From positions 731,237-795,236 of the forward strand of contig CANLXM010000002.1 in NCBI GenBank assembly GCA_947495165.1: DNA of 64,000 nucleotides, written 5' to 3'. The DNA is from an uncultured Cellulomonadaceae bacterium (GTDB lineage: Bacteria; Actinomycetota; Actinomycetes; Actinomycetales; Cellulomonadaceae). Both the position numbers and the translations under genes were made by a program. Below, piece by piece: positions 8,191 through 15,777 of this stretch. Position 1 is the first letter of the stretch. Each line of letters begins with the position of its first letter. Under the pieces are notes generated by a model, which had not been told where the DNA came from, did no database searches, and saw only the letters and a list, made by a program, of their open reading frames with translations.

Positions 8191-9385
8191 TCGGCGAGGA
8201 CTCCCCCGAGGACGGTTCGGTGTCGGACGACTCCGAACCGAGGGGCTCACCGCTCGGCTCCACCTCCAACGGTGAATCGTGCGGAGTCTCGCCGTCGTCA
8301 GGTGCGAGCGGGACGAGGCGCGCGATCGTCGGCGCCTGCGGGCTCGCGTCGACGCCGTCGGGCAGCGTCCACTCCCCTGCGTCCTCGTCCCACTCCGCCG
8401 TCTCGATGTCCCAGAATCCGAGCGGGTAGGCGTTCCAGACCTCGCGGCCGTTGACGTCGGTGCGCGGCTCCCAGAAGTGCGTGATCCTGTCGCCATCGGG
8501 GCTGTCCAGAGTGCCGTCGGGGGCGAGCAGCACGGGTCGTCCGGACTGGTCGACGACCTGGGCGCCATCGATCAGCTCGCCGTCCGGGCCGTAGACGAAG
8601 AGGTTGGTCGCACGTTCGCCGCCGACGTAGACAGCCTCGGCTTCGCTGCCAGCGGCGTCGGCCGGCGCACTCTCGTCGGAGGAGTCAAGGGGGGAGAAGT
8701 ACGCGATCTGGTTGGCAGCGTCCTGTGCCATCGCCACGTAGGGAACGAAGTAGACCGCCGCGACGACGTTGGCAACAACCGCGGCACGGCGCCATCCCCT
8801 TCCCAGTCGCAAGGCGCCGCGCCCAACCTGCACGCTCAGGAACGCCAGGACGACCATGACCAGCACGACCCACGGGTCGCTCTCGGGGATGAACCGGATC
8901 TCGTAGACAGTGAACATCCCGCCGATGAAGCCGCCCAGAACCCATGCTCGCGCTACCCACCAAACCGGAGCGATCGATCGACCGAAGCCGACGAGGAAGG
9001 CACCCTGCGAGGTCGTGGCGAAGCGGGCGATCTGCGCCCGGAGCGGCGCGACCAGTTCGTGCGCCGCCGCACGGACGCGGACGCGCCAGGGAGCCCTCCC
9101 GGCACGCTCGGTCGGACCCGCAGCAGGGAACCCAGCCGCCGACCGCAGCTCCGCCGCGTACTCCTCGGGGGCCCCAAACCGTGCGGTCAGCTCGTCACCC
9201 TCCGCCGCAGCCACCTCGGAATGGCCCGCCCGCTCCGGCGCCGCGTCCGCGAGCGCCTCGGCCAGATCCGCCTCGAGCCCGTCGGTGAGGTCTTCGACCA
9301 CGTCGGGCTCGAGGTCGGCCAGGTGCGCCCGAACCTGGGTCGCGTAGGCAGCGATGTGCTCGCTCAGCACCGGCGTCGTCATCAT
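8162..9385 (-). CDS. HAAS-domain-containing membrane protein, PadR partner
   Basis: Protein of 407 residues. The N-terminal 80 or so residues (Tyr-Ala-x-x-Val-Arg-Ala-His-Leu and onward) are acidic and helical, like the HAAS/DUF1700 domain that follows PadR genes. About three hydrophobic segments lie between residues 130 and 235. The C-terminal 170 residues are probably exposed, rich in Asp, Ser and Pro, and of no recognised fold. Its ATG overlaps the padR stop by four bases (ATGA), so the two form one operon and this protein is the likely target of the regulator. The 3' end overlaps vsr on the other strand. Function is unknown; a sensory or envelope role is plausible. Confidence 0.65.
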   Translation of the reverse strand: MMTTPVLSEHIAAYATQVRAHLADLEPDVVEDLTDGLEADLAEALADAAPERAGHSEVAAAEGDELTARFGAPEEYAAELRSAAGFPAAGPTERAGRAPWRVRVRAAAHELVAPLRAQIARFATTSQGAFLVGFGRSIAPVWWVARAWVLGGFIGGMFTVYEIRFIPESDPWVVLVMVVLAFLSVQVGRGALRLGRGWRRAAVVANVVAAVYFVPYVAMAQDAANQIAYFSPLDSSDESAPADAAGSEAEAVYVGGERATNLFVYGPDGELIDGAQVVDQSGRPVLLAPDGTLDSPDGDRITHFWEPRTDVNGREVWNAYPLGFWDIETAEWDEDAGEWTLPDGVDASPQAPTIARLVPLAPDDGETPHDSPLEVEPSGEPLGSESSDTEPSSGESSPTSPRVGDDD

Positions 9386-9711
9386 GCCGCTCCTTCAGTC
9401 GTCAGGAGTGCGCTCATCGCCGAAGCGAACTCGCGCCACTCACCACGCTGGCTCTCCAGGAGAGCCCGCCCCTGCTTGTTGATGCCGTAGTACTTGCGGT
9501 GCGGCCCTTCGTCGGACGGCACGACATAGCTCGTCAGCGCCCCGGCCGCGTACAGGCGCCGGAGCGTCCCATACACGGACGCGTCGCCGACGGCGTCGAG
9601 CCCCGCCGCGCGCAGCCGCCGCACGACGTCGTAGCCGTAGCCATCCGCCTCCGCGAGGACGGCCAGGACCGCGGCGTCCAGGACGCCCTTCAACAGCTGT
9701 GTCGTATCCAT
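9382..9711 (-). CDS. PadR-family transcriptional regulator
   Basis: Winged-helix repressor of 109 residues. The DNA-binding part starts with LLKGVLDAAVLAVLAEADGY and continues through GYDVVRRLRAAGL and the wing around VYGTLRRLYAAGAL; KYYGINKQGR is typical of the family. ATG 9711 was chosen over an upstream extension because GGAGGT lies just before it. It overlaps the downstream HAAS-type gene by four bases. PadR proteins usually repress their own operon and respond to small molecules; the inducer here is unknown. Confidence 0.9.
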   Translation of the reverse strand: MDTTQLLKGVLDAAVLAVLAEADGYGYDVVRRLRAAGLDAVGDASVYGTLRRLYAAGALTSYVVPSDEGPHRKYYGINKQGRALLESQRGEWREFASAMSALLTTEGAA

Positions 9712-9779
9712 CGGACCTCCGCTCGTCGCGCTGACCCGTGATCCCCCTGCGGCCACGGGCCAGCGCTTGTGCGTCACAC

Positions 9780-9802
9780 GGTACTACGGAATACGCACTA
9801 CC
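9780..9802. promoter_or_regulatory. possible PadR operator
   Basis: An imperfect 23-bp palindrome of the form GGTACTAC-N7-GCACTACC, flanked on both sides by the direct repeat GTCACAC (9773-9779 and 9804-9810). It lies about 70-90 bp upstream of the padR start. The rest of the 209-bp gap up to 9920 shows nothing else convincing. Confidence 0.3.
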
Positions 9803-9920
9803 GGTCACACCGCGCTACCGGCACGCCGCTGGTCCGCCGCAATTCTGCACAGAACGACAACACACGTGTCGATACGCGCAGAATCGTCCGGTGCCGCGAC
9901 CGAGAGAGCCGGCCCGGACG

Positions 9921-10505
9921 TCAGCCCGCGTCCCCCAGCCGCGCGAGCAGCCCGTCCCGGACCGCCGGCCACTCGGCCGCGAGGATCGAGAAGTAGACGG
10001 TGTCCTGCCGGGTGCCGTCCGCCGACACCCGGTGGTCGCGCAGCGTGCCCTCGTACCGGGCGCCGAGCTTCCGCATCGCCGCGAGCGACCGCGCGTTGCG
10101 GGCGTCCCCGCGCAGGGCCACGCGCGCCAGGCTCCAGTCCTCGAACGCGTGCGTCAGCAGCAGCAGCTTGGCCGCGGGGTTCACGTGCGTCCCCCACACC
10201 ACCCGGCCGTAGAAGGTGTTGCCGATCTCGCAGCGCCCTATGGCGTGCGCGACGTCGTAGTACGTCGTGACGCCGACGACGGGCGAACCGTCCGCGCGTT
10301 CGTCCCGCACCGCGAACGCCACCATCGCGGGCGTCGCCACGAGCCGCTCGACGTGCGCGGCCATCGCGTCCTCGTCGTCGGGGAGCGGCGACGTCATGCC
10401 GCGCCACATCTCGGCGTCGACGAGCGTAGCGAGCGCAGCAGCATGCCCGACGCCGAGGGGTTCGAGCCGGACGCCGTAGCCGGTCAGGACGAGGTCGTGT
10501 TCCAC
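9921..10505 (-). CDS. GNAT acetyltransferase, RimJ/RimL type (copy 2)
   Basis: Acetyl-CoA-dependent N-acetyltransferase of 194 residues with the family features RLEPL near the N-terminus, a central GVTTYYDVAHAIGRCEIGNTFY, and the acetyl-CoA loop region ARNARSLAAMRKLGARYEG. The substrate may be a protein N-terminus or a small molecule. GTG 10505 is the start that matches the N-terminus of its upstream paralogue (EHDLVL in both). The two genes are 18 bp apart and similar throughout, so they arose by tandem duplication and are probably co-transcribed. Confidence 0.85.
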   Translation of the reverse strand: MEHDLVLTGYGVRLEPLGVGHAAALATLVDAEMWRGMTSPLPDDEDAMAAHVERLVATPAMVAFAVRDERADGSPVVGVTTYYDVAHAIGRCEIGNTFYGRVVWGTHVNPAAKLLLLTHAFEDWSLARVALRGDARNARSLAAMRKLGARYEGTLRDHRVSADGTRQDTVYFSILAAEWPAVRDGLLARLGDAG

Positions 10506-10523
10506 GCGAGCGAGACTAGCCAG

Positions 10524-11261
10524 TCATCGCCGCCGGCGCCGCGCCCGTCGCTGCCGCCGCACCGCGGCCCGCGGCGGGACGGGCGAAGGCGCGTGCTGCA
10601 GCAGCGCGTCCGCCACCTCCTCCACGACCTCGGCGGTCACGCTCGCCCCGACCGACGCGAGCGGCGGCATGCTGGCCTCGATCGAGCGCAGCGGGTCGAG
10701 GCGGTTCAGGAGCCGCTCGCGGATCTCCGGCCACTCCGGCTCGAGGATCGAGAACGACACCGAGTCGACGCGCGTGCCGTCGCGGTCGTCGCGGTAGCCG
10801 CGCAGCAGGCCCTCGCGCGTCGCGCCGAGCCGCTCGATCGCGCCCAGCGACCGGGTGTTGCGCGCGTCGGCGCGCAGCGCGACGCGGTACACCCCGAGTC
10901 CCTCGAACGCGTGCTGCAGGAGCAGGAACTTCGACGCCGGGTTGATCACGCGGCCCCACACGGCGCGGTCGTAGAACGTGCGGCCGATCTCGACCCGGCG
11001 CGCCTCGGGATGGTGGTCCACGAGCGCCGTGCTCCCGCGCACCTGACCGTCGACCAAGTCGACGACGGCGAACGGCAGGCACCCCGGCAGCGCGAGGGCG
11101 TCCTCGATGTAGTTCATCATCCCCACCTCACCCACGGGCAGGGGCGCGCTCATGCCCGCCCACAGGTCGGCGTCGACCATGCGGGCGAGGTCGCTGACGT
11201 GCTGCTGCGCCAGCGGCTCGAGGCGAAATCCGTGCGCCTCGAGGACGAGATCGTGCTCCAC
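10524..11261 (-). CDS. GNAT acetyltransferase, RimJ/RimL type (copy 1)
   Basis: Acetyltransferase of 245 residues, paralogous to the next gene: VEHDLVLEAHGFRLEPL at the start, RRVEIGRTFYDRAVWG in the middle, ARNTRSLGAIERLGATREG in the acetyl-CoA-binding region. The GTG at 11261 was chosen by this alignment; the frame is open further upstream but without similarity. It carries a C-terminal extension of about 50 residues missing from its neighbour, ending in an Arg-rich tail ([11 protein letters not shown]) that could bind nucleic acid or ribosomes. First gene of the pair. Confidence 0.82.
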   Translation of the reverse strand: MEHDLVLEAHGFRLEPLAQQHVSDLARMVDADLWAGMSAPLPVGEVGMMNYIEDALALPGCLPFAVVDLVDGQVRGSTALVDHHPEARRVEIGRTFYDRAVWGRVINPASKFLLLQHAFEGLGVYRVALRADARNTRSLGAIERLGATREGLLRGYRDDRDGTRVDSVSFSILEPEWPEIRERLLNRLDPLRSIEASMPPLASVGASVTAEVVEEVADALLQHAPSPVPPRAAVRRQRRARRRRR

Positions 11262-11384
11262 GCGGAAATCAGAGCACGACGCCGGCACCCCCGACAACGG
11301 CTCCGCGGCGTGTCGTGGGAGACACTCCGCGCTGGTCACCCAGTGTTTTCGCGCCCGTTCCCGACCGTTCGGACCGCACCGGGA

Positions 11385-12779
11385 TCACGCCCCAGGAGCG
11401 CACCCGCCAGCCACGGCCGCGTTCGCCACGGCCGCCGTCGCGACGAGCCCCGACAGCCCCGACACGTCGGGCACCGGGCGGGGGTCGTCGGCGACCACCC
11501 AGCACCCGTCCACGACGACGTAGCTCGCCCCCGGCCCGTCGGTCAGGTACGCCGCGAGCGCCCCGACGAGCCGGTCGACGTGCTCGCTGCCCGAGCCCAG
11601 CCCGACGCTCGCGCGGATCGCACCGGTGCCGTGGCCGAGCCGCGCGAGCAGCGGGTGCGCGCAGAACTTGCCGTCCCGCACGCCGATCCCGTGCTCCGCG
11701 GCGAGGTAGGCGGCCACGAGGCCCGGGTCGTGCCCCGGCACCGCGAACGCGACCACGCCGACGCGGTCGGTCGAGTCCGCCCAGACCCGCAGCACCTCGA
11801 CGCCGTCGATGCCCGAGAGCCCGGACTCGAGCCGGTCGCGCAGCGCGTCCTCGTGGGCGTGCGCCGCCGCCGCGTCGAGGTCCGCGAGCGCGTCACAGGC
11901 CGCCGCGAGCGCGACCGCGCCGATCACGTTGGGCGACCCTGCCTCGTGGCGCGCGGGCGACGGAGCCCAGGTCACGTCGTCGGCGGACACGGACCGGACC
12001 GCGCCGCCGCCGGCGAGGTAGGCGGGCGCGGCGTCGAGCCAGTCCCGCCGCCCGACCAGCACGCCAGCACCGTACGGCGCGTACGTCTTGTGCCCGGAGA
12101 AGGCGAGGTAGTCGATGCCCGCCGCGGCGACGTCGACCCGGCGGTGCGGGACGAGCTGCGCGCCATCGACGGCGACCCGCGCACCGGCCTCGTGGGCCAG
12201 GGCGACGACGTCGGCCAGCGGCAGGGCCTCGCCCGTCACGTTCGAGGCGCCCGTGCACGCGAGCAGCGCATACGGCTCGCGCGCGAGCTCGGCACCCAGC
12301 AGCGCGAGCGTCTCGGTGATCGTCGGCGCACCAGTCACGACCGTCGCGCCGCCGCTCGCCCGGTGCCACGGCAGCAGGTTCGCGTGGTGCTCGATGTCGA
12401 GCACGAGGACCTTGCCGGGCACCGCGCCCGCGAGGAGGTTGAGCGAGTCGGTCGTGTTGCGGGTGAAGATCGTGACGTCGTCGGCCCGCGCGCCCACCAG
12501 GGTGGCGACGGACCGGCGTGAGGCCTCGTAAAGCGCGGTCGAGACCTGCGAGAGGTACCCGGCGCCGCGGTGCACGCTCGCGTACAGCGGCAGCACCTGA
12601 GCGACGCGCTCGGCGACCACCGCGAGCGCGGGGGCCGACGCCGCGACGTCGAGGTTCGCGTACGGCACCGTGCGTCCGTCGACGAGAGGCACGAGCGTGT
12701 CCGCACCGATCACCTCGAGCAGCGGGGCGACGGGCGATGCGTCGGTACAGGCGGGGCGGGACAGGGTGTCGGGGCACAT
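11385..12779 (-). CDS. aminotransferase class V / cysteine desulfurase-like enzyme under SAM-IV control
   Basis: PLP-dependent enzyme of 464 residues related to SufS/CsdA cysteine desulfurases. Landmarks are IEHHANLLPW (PLP-contacting His), VDGAQLVPHRRVD (Asp and Gln that bind PLP), and the Schiff-base Lys in FSGHKTYAPYG. Family members take sulfur from cysteine or catalyse related eliminations. The ATG at 12779 lies six bases after AGGAG, which is preceded by a SAM-IV riboswitch, so the gene is probably turned off when SAM is plentiful. The divergent neighbours are a rhodanese and metZ, which points to sulfur-amino-acid metabolism rather than general Fe-S assembly. The residues after about 425 look like a non-conserved extension. 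Confidence 0.85.
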   Translation of the reverse strand: MCPDTLSRPACTDASPVAPLLEVIGADTLVPLVDGRTVPYANLDVAASAPALAVVAERVAQVLPLYASVHRGAGYLSQVSTALYEASRRSVATLVGARADDVTIFTRNTTDSLNLLAGAVPGKVLVLDIEHHANLLPWHRASGGATVVTGAPTITETLALLGAELAREPYALLACTGASNVTGEALPLADVVALAHEAGARVAVDGAQLVPHRRVDVAAAGIDYLAFSGHKTYAPYGAGVLVGRRDWLDAAPAYLAGGGAVRSVSADDVTWAPSPARHEAGSPNVIGAVALAAACDALADLDAAAAHAHEDALRDRLESGLSGIDGVEVLRVWADSTDRVGVVAFAVPGHDPGLVAAYLAAEHGIGVRDGKFCAHPLLARLGHGTGAIRASVGLGSGSEHVDRLVGALAAYLTDGPGASYVVVDGCWVVADDPRPVPDVSGLSGLVATAAVANAAVAGGCAPGA

Positions 12780-12791
12780 GAGGGGCTCCTC

Positions 12792-12905
12792 TCGGCGCTT
12801 GCCCGACGCCGGACGACGGCGGGCCTGGTCCTCACCCGGGGCACCCCACCGCGGAAGGAGGGTTGCCGGCCAGCAAGCCGGGGCTACGCGCTGGCACTCG
12901 TGACC
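12792..12905 (-). promoter_or_regulatory. SAM-IV riboswitch
   Basis: Read on the minus strand from 12905, the segment opens with GGTCACGAGTGCCAGCG and continues through AGCCCCGGCTTGCTGGCC, GGCAACCCTCC, CCGCGGTGGGGTGCCCCGGG and a downstream stem ending in GGGCAAGCGC. These are the conserved blocks of the actinobacterial SAM-IV aptamer as I know it. The 3' end abuts the AGGAG ribosome site of the desulfurase-like gene (12786-12790), so control is probably translational, by hiding that site when SAM is bound. Confidence 0.9.
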
Positions 12906-12913
12906 GTGCCCCT

Positions 12914-12942
12914 AGAGTCATCGGCCTCTACCCGTCCGTCAA
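12914..12942 (-). promoter_or_regulatory. promoter of the SAM-IV leader
   Basis: TTGACG (12942-12937) and GACTCT (12919-12914) are separated by 17 bp on the minus strand. The expected transcription start, about 12907, coincides with the first base of the aptamer. Confidence 0.55.
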
Positions 12943-13023
12943 GGGTTGGGACGACCGTCTCACCGATTGGGAACTCCGGGCTCCGACGACGACGTCGGGC
13001 CCCCTTGCCCGGAGGATGGCCGC

Positions 13024-13434
13024 ATGACGTACGCAGGAGACCTCACCCCGCAGCAGGCTTACGAGCTCGTCGCCAGCCGCCCGGACGTGCTGCTCGTCGA
13101 CGTCCGCACCCGGGGCGAGTGGGAGCAGGTCGGCGTGCCCGACGGCGCCGACGCGGCCGGCGACGTCGCGTTCGTCGAGTGGAACACCGCGACCGGTCCC
13201 AACCACCGGTTCCTCGATGACCTCACCGCCGCCGGGGCGACGCCCGACCGCACGCTCGTGTTCCTCTGCCGCTCGGGCGTGCGGTCGATCGGCGCGGCCG
13301 AGGCGGCGACCGCGGCCGGCCTGGGCCCCGCGTACAACGTGCTCGAGGGCTTCGAGGGCGAGCAGGACCGCTTCGGCCAGCGCACCGTCAACGGATGGCG
13401 CAACGCGGGCCTGCCGACCTCGGGTCCGACGTGA
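13024..13434 (+). CDS. rhodanese-domain sulfurtransferase
   Basis: Single rhodanese domain of 136 residues. LLVDVRTRGEWEQVGVPDGA is the entry motif and CRSGVRS is the active-site loop with the persulfide-forming Cys. It probably carries or delivers sulfane sulfur to the metZ product encoded next. ATG 13024 follows GGAGG (13011-13015); the frame is open upstream but without similarity. Its stop overlaps the metZ start by GTGA, so the two are coupled. The opposite strand upstream carries the SAM-IV-controlled desulfurase-like gene, which makes this a local sulfur-assimilation cluster. Confidence 0.88.
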   Translation: MTYAGDLTPQQAYELVASRPDVLLVDVRTRGEWEQVGVPDGADAAGDVAFVEWNTATGPNHRFLDDLTAAGATPDRTLVFLCRSGVRSIGAAEAATAAGLGPAYNVLEGFEGEQDRFGQRTVNGWRNAGLPTSGPT

Positions 13435-14633
13435 CCGGCCTGCCGCCCACGGCGCGCCCCGACACGCTCGCCGTCCGCGGAGGCCTCGCGCGCACCGGCT
13501 TCGACGAGACGTCCGAGCCGCTCTTCCTCACGCAGGGCTACGTCTACGAGACGGCCGCCGAGTGCGAGGCCGCCTTCGCGGGTGACGTCGACCGGTTCAT
13601 CTACTCCCGCTACGGCAACCCGACGGTCCGCACGTTCGAGGAGCGCCTGCGCCTGCTCGAGGGCGCCGAGGGCTGCTACGCGACGGCGACCGGGATGTCC
13701 GCGGTCTTCACGGCGCTCGCCGCGATCGTCTCGAGCGGCTCGCGGATCGTCGCCGCGCGCGCGCTGTTCGGGTCGTCGCTCGTGATCTTCGACGAGATCT
13801 TCGCGCGCTGGGGCGTGCGCACCGACTACGTCGACGCCCACGTGCTGTCCCAGTGGGAGGAGGCCCTCGCCACCCCGGCGGACGTCGTGTTCTTCGAGAC
13901 GCCGTCCAACCCCATGCAGGACCTCGTGGACGTGCGCGCGGTGAGCGACCTCGCGCACGCGGCCGGCGCCGTCGTCGTCCTCGACAACGTCTTCGCGACG
14001 CCCGTGCTGCAGAAGCCGCTCGAGCTCGGCGCCGACATCGTCGTGTACTCCGCGACCAAGCACATCGACGGCCAGGGACGCGTCCTGGGCGGGGCGATCC
14101 TCGGGCCGACCGACTACATCGACGGCCCCGTGCAGCAGCTCATCCGCAACACCGGCCCGTCCCTCAGCCCGTTCAACGCCTGGGTGCTGCTCAAGGGCCT
14201 CGAGACGATGGCGCTGCGCGTCCGCGCCCAGAGCGCCGCCGCGCTGCAGATCGCCACGGAGCTCGAGCGGCTGCCCGGCGTCGGGCCGGTGCGCTACCCG
14301 TACCTGACCTCGCACCCCCAGCACGCGCTCGCCGTCGCGCAGCAGTCGGCCGGGGGCACCGTGGTGACCTTCGACCTCGAGGCACCGGGCGACGCCGACG
14401 CCGCCAAGGCGCGCGCCTTCCGGTTCCTCGACGCCCTGCGGATCGTCGACATCTCCAACAACCTCGGCGACGCCAAGTCCCTGGTCACGCACCCCGCGAC
14501 GACGACGCACCGCCGCCTCGGCCCCGAGGGACGCGCCGCGGTCGGGATGTCGGAGACGACGATCCGCCTCAGCGTCGGCCTCGAGGACCCGGCCGACCTG
14601 CTCGACGACGTCACCCAGGCCCTGCGCGCCTGA
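13431..14633 (+). CDS. metZ: O-succinylhomoserine sulfhydrylase
   Basis: PLP enzyme of 400 residues from the Cys/Met gamma family; it makes homocysteine from O-succinylhomoserine and a sulfide source. Diagnostic regions are YSRYGNPTVRTFEERL, the ATGMSAVF stretch, FETPSNPMQDLVDVRA, and the Schiff-base Lys in VYSATKHIDGQGRVLGG, a form characteristic of MetZ. The GTG at 13431 overlaps the rhodanese stop and is preferred to the upstream frame extension. The coupling suggests that the rhodanese supplies sulfur in persulfide form or protects against sulfide. No riboswitch precedes this operon, in contrast to its divergent neighbour. Confidence 0.92.
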   Translation: MTGLPPTARPDTLAVRGGLARTGFDETSEPLFLTQGYVYETAAECEAAFAGDVDRFIYSRYGNPTVRTFEERLRLLEGAEGCYATATGMSAVFTALAAIVSSGSRIVAARALFGSSLVIFDEIFARWGVRTDYVDAHVLSQWEEALATPADVVFFETPSNPMQDLVDVRAVSDLAHAAGAVVVLDNVFATPVLQKPLELGADIVVYSATKHIDGQGRVLGGAILGPTDYIDGPVQQLIRNTGPSLSPFNAWVLLKGLETMALRVRAQSAAALQIATELERLPGVGPVRYPYLTSHPQHALAVAQQSAGGTVVTFDLEAPGDADAAKARAFRFLDALRIVDISNNLGDAKSLVTHPATTTHRRLGPEGRAAVGMSETTIRLSVGLEDPADLLDDVTQALRA

Positions 14634-14639
14634 GGACGC

Positions 14640-15356
14640 TCAGGGCGGCGACGGTCGTAGCGCCGCCGCCGCCTCCGCGAGCACCCGCGTGAACTCCCCC
14701 GGGGCGTCCAAGCTCACCAGGTGCTTGGCGCTCGGCACGATCACCAGGCGGACCGACTGCCCGCTGCGCTGCGCCGCACGCACGAACCTGCGCTCCTGGG
14801 TGCGGAAGTGGTCGAACCTGCCGTTGACCAACCACACCGGGCACGCGACGCGCTCGAGGTCCGCCACCGGGTCGAGGTCCGCCACCTCCTCGAGCATCTG
14901 GGCCACGACCGTGAGCGCGAAGCCGCCAGCCGCCACGTCCTCCTGCGCCTGCGGCGTCAGCGTCCGCCGCACGAGCTCCGCGTTCAGCCGCTCGCCGCTG
15001 TCCGGCCACGCCTCGATCCGGCGGGCCGCGCGCAGCCACACCCCCCGCAACGGAGTCCGGGGGGCGGTGCTGCACCCCGCGGCCACGAGGCCCGCGACCG
15101 CGTCCGGACGCGTCGCGGCGAAGGCGATCGCGAGGTAGCCCCCGAGCGACAGGCCGACCAGGAGGACCGGTTCCCCCGCCTCGGCGACGGCCTCGTCGAG
15201 CACCTCAAGGGCCCCGGCGATGCTGAACGGTTCCGCTCGGCGCTCCCCGTGGCCGGGCAGGTCGACGGCGATCACCCGGTGGCCGGCCCGTTCCAGGGCC
15301 TCGCGCTGGGCCCGCCACATCGTCCGCGAGGTACGCACGCCGTGCACCAGCACCAC
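14640..15356 (-). CDS. alpha/beta-fold hydrolase
   Basis: Hydrolase of 238 residues, probably a cytoplasmic esterase or lactonase of unknown substrate. The fold starts with VLVHGVRTSRTMW (oxyanion region), followed by DLPGHGERR, the nucleophile elbow GLSLGG, a catalytic Asp near VNGRFDHF and the His in SAKHLVSLD. GTG 15356 is the only usual start codon in the open frame, though it leaves just two residues before the first core strand. The protein may therefore start at a rarer codon slightly upstream. It ends six bases from the metZ stop on the other strand. Confidence 0.8.
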   Translation of the reverse strand: MVLVHGVRTSRTMWRAQREALERAGHRVIAVDLPGHGERRAEPFSIAGALEVLDEAVAEAGEPVLLVGLSLGGYLAIAFAATRPDAVAGLVAAGCSTAPRTPLRGVWLRAARRIEAWPDSGERLNAELVRRTLTPQAQEDVAAGGFALTVVAQMLEEVADLDPVADLERVACPVWLVNGRFDHFRTQERRFVRAAQRSGQSVRLVIVPSAKHLVSLDAPGEFTRVLAEAAAALRPSPP

Positions 15357-15399
15357 GGGAACGGGCGCCGCGGGTTCAGTGTGCCCAGCGGGTCCGGTG

Positions 15400-15573
15400 T
15401 CAGCCGTGGCGGATCATCCACTCGTGGTTGGGGTCGTGACCGCCGTCGGGGTCGGGGGCGTCGGTGACCGGGACCGACGTCACGAGCGTGGCGGGGTCGA
15501 CCGGCTCCGGGAGGTCCTGCCAGCGCGCGCGCTCGCCGGGCGCGGCGGTGGGCTTCGCTGCGTCGTCGCTCAT
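15400..15573 (-). CDS. small hypothetical protein, 57 residues
   Basis: Short open frame on the minus strand with an ATG at 15573 preceded by AGAGGTGAA, a good ribosome site. The product is acidic and Pro/Asp-rich in the middle (VTDAPDPDGGHD) and ends in HEWMIRHG. No transmembrane segment or Cys is present. It lies 43 bp before the hydrolase gene on the same strand, so the two may be co-transcribed. I know no function for it; clear initiation signals and coding-like base use support it as a real gene. Confidence 0.6.
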   Translation of the reverse strand: MSDDAAKPTAAPGERARWQDLPEPVDPATLVTSVPVTDAPDPDGGHDPNHEWMIRHG

Positions 15574-15777
15574 GTCGGTTCACCTCTCGCGGCGGTCCGT
15601 GCGCCCGCTGCTGCGGGTTGTCCCCGTTCTACCAGGTGCGCCCGGGCTCCGACAGCCCAGGACGACGTGCACGAGTCCAGGGGATTTCGTGGCCAGCGCT
15701 TGACCCGTATGCTCGTCTCGCGGCGAGCCGGCCGCAGGGGGCTCGTCCGCCCCGCACCCGACCGCCCGGAGGCGTGC

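Noticed and set aside
9842..9876. Palindromes TTCTG-CA-CAGAA and ACACGTGT, considered as LexA or other operator
   Set aside because: They do not fit the actinobacterial LexA consensus GAAC-N4-GTTC and lie past the end of an acetyltransferase gene.
9738..12521. 927-codon open frame on the plus strand
   Set aside because: Covers two acetyltransferase genes and the desulfurase-like gene in antisense; low-complexity translation.
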